This document shows positions 55,491-64,000 of a stretch of DNA of 64,000 nt, piece by piece. The position numbers and the translations under genes were made by a program. Origin of the DNA: Tetrapyrgos nigripes. Its lineage: Eukaryota > Basidiomycota > Agaricomycetes > Agaricales > Campanellaceae. The DNA lies in the NCBI GenBank assembly GCA_013368315.1, contig JAACJM010000251.1:1-64000 (forward strand). Direction: 5' to 3'. The notes beneath the pieces were generated by a model. That model did not search any database. It had not been told where the DNA came from and was given only the letters and a program-made list of their open reading frames with translations. Position 1 is the stretch's first letter; each line of letters begins with the position of its first letter.

Positions 55491-56173
55491 ACTGGAGGCC
55501 AGCCGAGGCCTATGGAGTGTTCTAAGTCAGGAAAGTGCTGCATGAACAGAAGTCAGAGTCGGAGGAAGGTTCTATGGCATTGGTTGACAGGCCAAGTTGT
55601 CCTTAAGTCGAGGCTTGATGGGTTTAAATCGGTAATTGATGTACGTTGTGGCCTGTTCTTTGAGGACTAGTTGCGCCAACACTGATTATGCTTTTGTCCA
55701 GAGCTTTGTCTCATATGAGAAGACGGAGTTCCGAGCAAAGCGGAGCGGCCCGTCACTCCAGAAATGAAACACAGCCATTGTGGGGAGACGTGACCGACTG
55801 CATGGAATCACCTCACCGAGGCCTCATGCCAGGAATCAGGTCAACTGTCAACCGACTCGAATCTTTTGAAGACGTCTTGAGAACGATACGGGCAGTGATA
55901 TTCCTAGGTGCGTCCAGGCCCTGGACCAGACTTCGCAGCATCATATTCTGAGGCATTCGCAGAAGGAGCGGGAGTTGTGGCGCCGTCTCTCTACATTATA
56001 GACATGGGCTATGCTGAAACGTTCGCATCATCTTGGATTTTCGGTGACAGTAACCCGACGAGGGTAGATTTCTGGAGTATAATTAGATACGTAAGAAAGA
56101 AAGTATATAAGCCTGAGGACACCTACTGTACCTCACCCCAACTAGTATTCCTTGGCTCTCGCTCGCTCGAACA
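55491..56173 (+). other. Unassigned coding-like frames before the secreted-protein gene
   Basis: Frames 55688-55951 and 55908-56177 may include tail exons of the gene above. The last ~70 bases before 56174 include GTATATAAGCC (about 56102-56112), a TATA-like box well placed for the 56174 gene. Confidence 0.35.
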
Positions 56174-56719
56174 ATGAAGTACATCTCCATCGCTCTGTCT
56201 ACTCTATCTCTGTCAGCCCTAGCGCTTGCCCAAAGCGCCCACATTGGCTTCCCGACTAACGGCGCTTCTGTCGGAGCTGGTTCGAGTCTGAACGTCGATG
56301 TGATTCGTCCTGTAAGTCTTGGTTGCGATAGTACTCGGGATTCGGGCTAATAGAATATGATATCCATGACTTAGGCCACCATCTCAAGCTCCCAAGAAGT
56401 GGGAATCGTCATCGGGCTTACATCATGTCCCAGTAACATTCAGACTTGCCTTGACCCCTCACTAACTATGGGAAAAATTCTTTACAATGGGGACTTCAAC
56501 CCCCAGCGCGGAAATGAGAATCAACCTCACATGAATGTCACTGTGCAGATACCAGCTGATACCCCTAAGGGGACTGCCCAGTTGAACTTTGCGCATTTCT
56601 ATTTGCTAGGGGTGCGTTGCATATACTTTTGTAAAACGCCAACTTTGAGCTCATCAATGATCTAGGCAAGCTTATCTCCTGAAGTACAATCATCGAGCGT
56701 TAAGATCACTATCGTGTAA
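56174..56719 (+). CDS. Small secreted protein, intact three-exon gene
   Basis: Exons 56174-56311, 56375-56611 and 56666-56719 join in phase across two GT-AG introns of 63 and 54 nt, giving 142 codons. The start MKYISIALSTLSLSALALAQS is a clean signal peptide with cleavage likely after ALA or AQS. The mature part is beta-rich (GASVGAGSSLNVDVIRP, EVGIVIGLTSCPS, NVTVQIPADTPKGTAQL) with cysteines in SCPSNIQTC and one NVT glycosylation site. Similar small secreted beta-sandwich proteins are frequent in Agaricomycetes; function unknown. TATA-like GTATATAAG lies about 65 bp upstream. Confidence 0.85.
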
Positions 56720-56738
56720 CTGAAGGGGGGACGTATTA

Positions 56739-57320
56739 GGCCCGTTCTGTAACTGGGATAGGATAAGAAAAAACAATATAAAAAATGATGCGATTTTTTG
56801 ATATTTCCGTCCGACAAGCATTGGACAACGAAACAATAAATTTATTCCATTCCTTCACAGTAGCTTACGTTTCGATTCCCGCGCGAGTGCACTGCACTGT
56901 CTCAGTGGTTTTTTCTTCAAGACTTCGAACGTATAGACAGGCCTCACCGTGCACAAAGTCGTGTTTCTGAAGCGAAAAAGTACAGGTGATATTTAAAAGT
57001 GTAAAACCAAAGTATTCTAGGAAAAAAATCAAGCAATGTGTCTCAAAATGAGGAACTGCTGTGGGATTGTCAGCAGCAACAATTTTCATCGTTTTGGCGC
57101 CGACTTTGTGACGGTGCACACGCGCGGGAATCAAAACGTAAGCAGACCTGCCAAATATAGGACATTGGTAAGCTACTATTTTTTACGGTTGTCCAATCTG
57201 ACGTTTGCCGAACGCGCGAGCATGCGATAGCAACGATAAATCAATTTTTTCGCTTATCCTATCCTACGGAATATTTTTGGCTGGGAACGGCTTATCCTAT
57301 CCGGTTTGCAGAACGGGGCC
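56739..57320. mobile_element. PIF/Harbinger-type MITE with TTA target duplication
   Basis: Left end GGCCCGTTCTGTAACTGG and right end (reversed) GGCCCCGTTCTGCAAACCGG, both followed by GATAGGATAAG. TTA flanks both sides (56736-56738, 57321-57323). The 582-bp interior has no coding frame. TTA duplications and GG-CC-rich ends are the PIF/Harbinger pattern. Confidence 0.85.
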
Positions 57321-57389
57321 TTAGCTTGATTGGAATGTGTATTTAATTTTCTACTTGCACTAATGGCCGGTTAATTTCGGATATCGGAC

Positions 57390-57478
57390 AATGAAGGGGA
57401 TGTGGGCCACCGCTTCGCGTGGCAGTAACGAGGCCCAAGATTTCATCCATACTTAATATAAGAAATAACAATGTTATT
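57390..57478 (-). repeat. Inverted copy of the Helitron right terminus
   Basis: Reverse complement matches 8074-8154 (TATATTAAGTATGG, then CTTGGGCCTCGTTACTGCCA and on to CCCCTTCATT). It includes the hairpin. It is either the end of a second, otherwise decayed Helitron or a non-autonomous derivative on the minus strand. Confidence 0.85.
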
Positions 57479-59544
57479 ATCTTCATGGATGTATGGATGA
57501 AGGATGATGGGCGTTGTTGCAAAGGACCGCGCGCTTTTCGGCAACAGCCGGTGACCGGTTACGGTGATCAAATGACACCGGAAAACCGGTAGACCTATTC
57601 AGCATAGCCACCCGCGGGAGCGTCATGTTATAAGAACGAGACCCTAAAGGGCCTCGTAATGTCTTGTCAAAGAACTCGATCCTGATTCCTAGTGAAAAGT
57701 CCACAAAACCAAAACGCGCCAAAACGAGCCGCAGCAGACGGCTCGCTACAGCTTGCTCTGGCTTTCTTTGGCTCGAAAATTTGATCGAGAACACATTGCG
57801 AGATCAAGCGAGATCAACTTGCCAGAATGTTGAAATCGTGCTTGGTTCGTTCTCGCCATATCCTGGATGCCTTCCTTTCCACTTCATCTGCTTCATTATT
57901 GCCATATAGTATATATTGCTTGTGCTACTACAATACATGGCCTACGACATACAAATATATACCGCTTTCACCCTCCCTTGACCTACGCCGTAAGGACATA
58001 TATACATGAAAATGTCAGTGCGGGCCACTGTATACAGCGGCAGGTACGAGTCCTCATCCCATTGCACAAAGTGCAATAGACTCTGAAGAGGTAGATGTGG
58101 GTCATGGACTGGGCACTGGGCACTGGTCACTGGTTCATTGCTCGACGAAAGTTGACGGAGAATTTGCGGAGAAGCTTGGTGCCGAGTCTGCCAATCTGAC
58201 GGAATAAGATATATTTTCCCAGGATATAAAAAATGCGGCCATTTGAGCTCACAATAAGACTCGTCCTACTTATAAATAGGACTCGTAACTAGCGTTCCAT
58301 GGGTACCCTTCAACTTGGAGAATCGTAAATATTGTTTCTAAGAGGAAAAGCAAGAAAGAAACACATACCTATCACAGTGCATACTACGTATTGTCAGTCC
58401 AAATATCTGCATGGTGTATGATAATTTCGTCAGCAAAGATACATCTGAGACAACACAGTAAAGAATGGTACCTTGTGGAGCATGCATGGATACAAATTAA
58501 TTGAAATACCTGGTTATATGCGCATTTTGTGAGCAAAGACACGCATCAAACAATGCGAAGAAATTCTATAGTGTCCAGCGACTTGCGATTGACTTGCGAC
58601 ATGAAACTGCGAACAACCTACATCTCTATCCATGAGCAAAGACGTGTCTCAAAGGGTAGGGAGTAAAAAAATTACCTTGTGAACAATTCAGAATGCATAT
58701 ACACTGAGCCAGACCTTCAGCGCGATGTCAGATCTAGAAAAGATACACCGAAACATGGAACGCGTCAAACTCACCCAAGTCCCCAGAAAATATGACTACA
58801 AATAAGTAAAGGCTGAAAGAGCCACGCTCGGGAAGCGGAGTTACACATGCTCAGGTGGAAAGGAGGATGCAGGGGTAAGGTGTCGAGAGGGTGCTGGTAT
58901 CAGACGTGGACGTGGTGGTATGAATTCAAGAAAGGCTAACTCGGATTTCTCACGGAAAGGAAAAGGCTTAAAGAAGAATCGTACAATTCTCGATTTATTT
59001 TAATAGAGGGTCTTGCTATCGGCGGGCAGTTCGATACAGCTCGATTCGGCTCGATTTGGACAGCTCCAGACATTTGAAAGAAGAGAGACGACGCAATGAA
59101 AGTGAATCAGAAGGATGGATCAATATCACATACTATGACATCGAGATCTCAAAACTGGTTCTTGTCAGGTTTCGCTCGTTCTTGCCAGTTTTGAGCACAT
59201 CGGGTGTCTCTCAGGCTCGTTTTGGCTCAATCTGGCCATACGGACTTTTCACTGGGACTGATCTGTAAGCTAGCTAGCAGCTTAAAAGCTCCAAAATAGT
59301 ACCATACATCTACTTTAGTAGATCATCATGTTGTCTGTCTAGGAGAGACTACCAAAATAGTATGCTCAGTGAAGTACTGCCACTTTTAGGAATAGGCGCC
59401 AGCACCGTCAGGGCCACCGACCCGAGAGCTATGAGCAGTGTACTCCAGACCGTTCATTTTCCAGCGCCTCTGTTGCTAGAATTTGTGTCCTTATACTCAA
59501 GCGTTGACAGTGATTGACCTGAAGTTCGTATTGTAAGCACAATA
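57479..59544. other. Repeat-bearing spacer, no gene
   Basis: Contains an inverted pair of ~60-bp segments: 57675-57735 (CCTAGTGAAAAGTCC...GCCAAAACGAGCC) and 59203-59262 (reverse complement CCCAGTGAAAAGTCC...GCCAAAACGAGCC). An 11-bp palindrome CTCAAAACTGG/CCAGTTTTGAG lies at 59148-59195. No frame with a motif. Confidence 0.5.
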
Positions 59545-60130
59545 TTGATGTTCCGCAACGTTCCTGAGCTTCCAGTTGGCGGTGCATTGCCACCGCCATC
59601 AATAGCTGTTCTTGAGTTGTGTCGTCACCTCTATCCAGTACAGGAGACGAAATACCCTCTTCATAGCTTGATAATAGCAGTTACACCACAGCTACTTATG
59701 ATATCGATTGGGCGTCAAAATCCAGTATATACGCCTCACTACTCACTGAGATTCGTAATGACACTAAATGATGGCACCACTGGTTCCAGCCATCCAGCAT
59801 TCCCTCAGTCTCGAGCTCTTTCTAGTCCTTCAAGCCTAACCCTCCGAATCCTCGTTTGGAAATGGCTTAAACATTTTATCCTGCCACCAACAACATCGAC
59901 TCATATTCCATCAGTATCCAATGGAAGTCAAACCTTCGGCTTTACCATCAGATTTCCCTTTCCTGAGCTCGAGAATGACCCAGCTCTTCCATTGGATACA
60001 ACCTGGGCCCAACAGCGAGCCATCCACCGACGAAACACATCTATATTTCTGGGTCCATTTTGAGTTTCATCGATACCTTCAAATGCTGGATTCATTCGCG
60101 TGGTCTGTCTATTCAAATCAAGGTTCGTTG
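59545..60130 (+). CDS. Hypothetical protein
   Basis: The 59545-60063 frame encodes 172 residues (NVPELPVGGALPPPSIAVLE, SLIIAVTPQLLMISIGRQ). A second frame from 59921 reads THLYFWVHFEFHRYLQMLDSF and ends at a possible donor (60122). One of the two is probably real with an intron between; I cannot choose. No family recognised. Confidence 0.3.
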
Positions 60131-61373
60131 GGATTATACGTGGTAGTCTTGTCTCTCGACGCTCATTATTTTTGATTCAGCAGGTCACGAAGAAATAGTC
60201 ACACTTGGATGGGTAGTAGTGACGAAAGACGCGTATGAAGCGCACTTTGACAGAATAGATGTTCTACTTATTCTGCTGTCAATGATCTCGTCCGTTGTCA
60301 ACGAGATTAATGTCTGCTTGAGTTGAGATGAACTACATATTTATTTGCATAGCAAACAGAACGAATACTACACCTAGAATACTTCAACGTTAGTAAGTAT
60401 AGTAGAATATATGACTTGAGCATTACAGGCACCGAAAAAAATCCCGCGGGTCCATCGCCAATCCGTCTATGCTCGATTGACGGTCTAGTCCATGGCCACC
60501 AATCAAATCCCGGACCCTCTGAACCTTAGTAGCCCATACAATACGGTCCCAATGCATGTAAAAACGAAGTTGCATGTGTTGAATTTGAGCTTTGCAATGA
60601 CGTAGCAGCTTCTATGCGTCCCAGAACGGGTTTGATTTGAATCAGGGACTATATCCTACCACAATCATCATCCTCGTCAATCTCAGGAAGACAATATTGA
60701 ATTCACCACAATTAAGCTCGCTGTCGGCGATGGGGACAATGTCAGGGTTAATGTTCAACCACACTGGCCAGTCTAGGGGTATTAGAAATGAACGGGATGA
60801 CTCTGGAGATGCATGCGCAGTTTAAAGAAGAGGAATTTGGTAGATGTCCCTCAGAGTACACATACAACTCGGATCTGAGGGAAAGTGTTCAATGTAATAG
60901 ACTTATAAACAAAAAAAAAAAAACTTTCATGGATTGCATTCATAAGAATCTATTCGAGAAATACAAAGGAAAAGAAAAATCAGGTCCTTGAAGTAGTGTA
61001 AGAACAGAACATACAGAGATTCCACCTGGCGCTTACACTCTCCCATCAAACTCCGACGAAGTCCAAGCAAAGTCCAAGTCATCTTCCTTAGACTTTGATA
61101 TACGTATGACCAGCACACCGGCCCTACCCCGGCTTCCACTCGGATTCTTTAAATTTAAATTCCCATCTCTATGTATCCTCCACTGCTCAAGATCATAATA
61201 CCAACTCTTGTCCTTACGGCCCGCAGCTGCAGTATCTAATCCTCCTTTCTCACCGGCTTTCTCACCGGCTTTCAATGAAAGCTGCGTTCGAGCTTCGTAT
61301 CCTTTGCACCGTGACTGCTCCCGCAGCAGACTCTCTTTCCTTTCTACCATCACGACACTTCCTCCTCTATGAC
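60131..61373. other. Spacer, no supported gene
   Basis: A poly-A run lies at 60909-60922. The minus-strand frame 61389-61033 (WYYDLEQWRIHRDGNLNL) has no known motif and I give it little weight. Confidence 0.3.
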
Positions 61374-62020
61374 GGATACTACAGTCCACTGCATCCTATC
61401 GCTTTCAGGTCAGTACAATCCAATCCAATACTGATTTGAAGGGAAAGTTGATCCGCTACAGATGAGCAACTTCGTGATTTGGCTGCTGTGTCCGTCAGGG
61501 CATTCTCAGGAGGTCAGTAGATACTTACCACTGGAGGGAAAGTCAATTTCGCCGTTACGCAGTGTACAAGTTTCGCGAAGCTCAAATCTTTTCGAATCGG
61601 GTTATCACATACTGAACCACCATATGCATCTTGTTCTAATCTCGATCGGATTTTACACACGAAGTAATCTTCGGAGGGGATTGGGACCTCGCTCATGAAT
61701 ATTTCACTGCGATCATCCGTGCGGGGCTTGCTGGAGGAGAGCTTTATGGAGTCAATGTTCTTGATGAAGAATCCGGGGAATGCAAGATAGTTGCCTTTTG
61801 GTATTTGGTTTCCCCCCGGTACTCACCTGTTCCAAAAGTGAGTGTTCATGTTCATTGTTAGCGTTGCAAGGTTAGGGGCCTTAAGACGGTGACCGAAAAC
61901 CTACATACAGCAAGGATCATCTTGATATGGGATACAGAGATTTTTTCGCAAAGTTGAAGCCTGCCTTCCAGCACTGGAACAATCACATTGTAAATCAGCC
62001 ATCATTGCAGACTCATAGCA
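61374..62020 (+). pseudogene. GNAT-like acetyltransferase gene fragment
   Basis: Exon 1 (ATG 61374) reads MTDTTVHCILSLS and joins after a short intron (about 61414-61461) to DEQLRDLAAVSVRAFSG. A later exon reads IFGGDWDLAHEYFTAIIRAGLAGGELYGV, then GECKIVAFWYLVSPRYSPVPK with a donor at about 61840. Next comes MGYRDFFAKLKPAFQHWN. D/E-x-x-x-A--AF at the start, GGD-L--------RA---GGE-Y and IVAFW match basidiomycete GNAT-fold N-acetyltransferases. The acetyl-CoA-binding half is absent: the frame runs into a Helitron-end-like repeat at 62022. Confidence 0.5.
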
Positions 62021-62021
62021 C

Positions 62022-62072
62022 TGGGGAAAGGTGCCACTGCTTCGCATGGCAAATTACGAGGCCCATTATTGG
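62022..62072 (-). repeat. Diverged Helitron-terminus-like sequence
   Basis: Reverse complement reads GGGCCTCGTAATTTGCCATG, GCGAAGCAGTGGCACC and TTTCCCC, against GGGCCTCGTTACTGCCACG, CGAAGCGGTGGCCC and CATCCCC at the Helitron end. The hairpin is kept (GCCA...TGGC). Confidence 0.6.
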
Positions 62073-62425
62073 ATAAATAAAATGGTTTCGTATGCAGTAA
62101 AAAATCAGATAGAGCCCAATATCTCAATGTAACGACGCCTTCAATTATAAATGACCTTGGATTGGGTGGAGGAAGCCATAGGAATTCAGAGAGCAGCTCT
62201 TGGTGACTTTCGACGGCTACTGAGGGAAGGAAAACACGTCTGAAGCTCGTTGTGGTTGGGCGTGTAGTCATTGACAGCGGAAAGGACTTGTGATGTACTC
62301 ACATCGTATCAAGCGTCAGTTGAAATGGCAAGTGTTCGGGCACTTCGGAGCGCTGAGGTGGCGTGTAAAAGTTAGAACCCGTGAGAACCTTTGGTACTCA
62401 ATTGGGGGGTCGACATAAGTTAACT

Positions 62426-62747
62426 CGGCCTAAAGGGCCTCGTAAACCCGTTACGAGGCCGAATGAAATGAGGTTGAGTTTATTACACTCGACTTCTGCT
62501 TGTGGCTATGCTTAAACGGTCCCGTCTATCCGTCCGATAAACGGGTTTGGACCGGAGTGATCGGTGGGGCTGTGTTTCTAGCTTTGTCCTGGTGTGATCT
62601 GACGGAAAGAAATATTAGTTCCGACACAACAGGCGGCCGCGCCTACTGCCGGCAAATTCCCGTTCGCGCCACGCGATGTATTACGAGGCCAAATAAAATG
62701 AGGACGAGTTTTCTACACTCGATTTCTGCGTGTGGCTATGTTTAAAG
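62426..62747. repeat. Direct repeats with GGCCTCGTAA palindrome
   Basis: 62451-62517 and 62681-62747 are direct copies: TTACGAGGCC, AAATGAGG, TACACTCGA, TTCTGC and GTGTGGCTATG occur in the same order, 230 bp apart. At 62436-62460 GGCCTCGTAA ACCCG TTACGAGGCC forms a perfect 10-bp inverted repeat. CCTAAAGGGCCTCGTAA also occurs at about 57643-57659. Confidence 0.75.
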
Positions 62748-62945
62748 CCTCCCGATTTTCCCCGTCCGTCTTTTCCCGTCACTTGCCCCTATTATTAAGA
62801 GCCAGTTCGGATGGGCCTCAAATCCGTGGCCAGTGGCCGTGGCCCTTATGTAAAATTCCCGTGTGAGTGTACAGCCATGGGCTCTTGGCCTTTTTTGTTA
62901 TCTGTAGATTAATCAGTGATAATAAAACCTTCTTCCTTCGCTCCC

Positions 62946-64000
62946 ATGTCCGACAGCAACCTTGGATACGAGAATCTAGCACAATTGGTATCTGCAGCAG
63001 CCAGTGTTGTCAATTTTGCAGCACTTGGAGCAGCGCTATGTGTACCTGAAAGGGAAGAAAGCGAGCCATACCACACCTCTGCACTTTACAGGTATTGCCT
63101 GGGTCAATGAACTCATTCATGGCCACCCTATCACTGGGTGCAAACACTTGTAATTCCTTGGATATACTGAGGAATTATATAAGACTTACACTGGTACACT
63201 CAATATGTAAGTCCACTTGAATTACTGAAGTATTACCAGGGACCACTGTGAGACTTCATGCCTTACAATGGTCATATATAATTGTTCTATTTTTTTTGGT
63301 CTCTGATAATACTTCAGTAAGTCAAGTGGACTTACATATTGAGTGTACCAGTGTAAGTCTTATGTAATTCCTCTGTATATCCAAGGAATTACAAGTGTTT
63401 GCACCCAGTGTATGCGCATTTATACAGAGCTAGGCATCCGTTTGCCTGTTTTTATTTCTCTAGTAATAACTCTTCGATCAATGGGCTGCACTGACTCAAG
63501 CAAAGGAGTTACGGTTCAAGAACAGGTCGCGATCTTTCTGTATATGTGCGTCACTGGATTGGCAGTTCAGAATACTGGTGAAAGATTCCAGCGATCAAAT
63601 GAGACCATAGCCAGGTGATATTCTTCATTACTATATAAATTCCTTGTTAATTGACTACAAAAGTACAGGTATTTCAAGAACATGGTTCGAATCATTTCCA
63701 GTCTGGAATTCTACACATCCAAGGACGATCCCCCTGCTCCTTATCTCCAGGAGAATCCCAAATTCTGGCCTTTTTTCTCAGGCTGTATTGGAGCATTGGA
63801 TGGTTCCCATGTTGCTGCAAATCCTTCTGCCAAGGATCGACCAAATTCCAGGAACTGCAAGGGTTTTGTCTCACAGAACATCCTTGCCGCTTGTTCATTC
63901 TCTCTTCGATTCCTCTACGTCCTGACTGGTTTCAATGATGCGTTCCTTTACTCTGATGCTCGTACATCAGATTTTCCAATTCCAGAAGGTTGCTATTACC
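62946..64000 (+). pseudogene. PIF/Harbinger transposase, interrupted by a MITE, incomplete at window end
   Basis: The ATG at 62946 opens MSDSNLGYENLAQLV; EPYHTSAL follows, then (shifted one base) TGIAWVNELIHGHP, the MITE, and MRIYTELGIRLPVF. Further on: VTVQEQVAIFLYMCVTGLA, GERFQRSNETIAR|YFKNMVRII across a GT-AG intron (63615-63668), FWPFFSGCIGALDGSHVAA (catalytic Asp codon 63799-63801), NSRNCKGFVSQNILAACSF, LYSDARTSDFPIPEG. This is the DDE_Tnp_4 transposase of PIF/Harbinger. The coding sequence continues past 64000. One frameshift near 63088 and the MITE disable it. The left end of the element may be near 62797 (AAGAGCCAGTTCGG after TTATT). Confidence 0.85.
63132..63410. mobile_element. Near-palindromic MITE inserted in the Harbinger transposase
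   Basis: The ends are CACTGGGTGCAAACACTTG and its perfect reverse complement, and the match continues for about 110 bp on each side with few mismatches, around a ~60-bp centre. TAT flanks both sides (63129-63131 and 63411-63413), so the target duplication is TAT, or TA if the first T belongs to the element. It has no coding frame. Confidence 0.9.

Overview
This window reads as an accessory, transposon-rich stretch of a basidiomycete (probably Agaricomycete) genome. Genes are cut by very short GT-AG introns of about 45-65 nt, there is no operon structure, and the recognisable families are fungal: a DUF6698-type gene, basidiomycete multi-pass membrane proteins, a Helitron, chromodomain Ty3/Gypsy retrotransposons, and PIF/Harbinger- and hAT-like elements. 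Almost every coding region is damaged by frameshifts, stops or insertions. The small secreted protein gene at 56174-56719 is the only one I can read cleanly from start to stop. All names rest on motif reading by eye; no database search was possible.

Layout. 1-1000: no convincing gene. 1002-8152 (+): a Helitron whose zinc-finger/Rep half is broken, but whose Pif1-type helicase frame (876 codons from the first ATG) is open and ends in a ubiquitin-specific-protease-like domain. 8154-8784 and 9295-9791: unrecognised spliced gene pieces. 9970-11340: a decayed Argonaute remnant (PIWI end only). 11640-12270: a WD40 remnant. 13239-15396: a DUF6698-like gene with one in-frame stop. 15400-17150: low-complexity and tandem repeats.

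17330-30900: three copies of a regulatory-looking repeat (17330, 27510, 28861), each followed by different small spliced plus-strand reading frames. Between the first two copies lies a degenerate chromodomain Gypsy element on the minus strand (Gy-1, about 18916-27240), itself interrupted by a hAT-like MITE. 30303-30774 is a solo LTR that splits a reading frame. 31685-31791 is a tRNA-like sequence. 31847-36023 (-) is a second, truncated Gypsy element (Gy-2). 39531-46762 (+) is a third Gypsy element (Gy-3) with both LTRs. 46783-48760 is a fourth, heavily decayed chromovirus tail (Gy-4) with a solo LTR of the Gy-3 LTR family nested in it.

48831-49701 holds a tandem duplication of about 350 bp. 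51243-52110 (-) and 53152-55490 (+) carry membrane-protein genes, followed by the secreted protein gene. 56739-57320 is a Harbinger-type MITE. 57390-62750 contains scattered Helitron-end-like and GGCCTCGTAA-containing repeats and a GNAT-like gene piece. 62946-64000 is a PIF/Harbinger transposase cut by the window end and interrupted by a palindromic MITE.

How it fits together: this is a nested transposon graveyard. Several independent signs (CpG-polarised differences between repeat copies, CGA to TGA stops in Gypsy frames) point to methylation-linked C-to-T decay. The remnant Argonaute suggests that part of a silencing gene was itself caught in the same decay.
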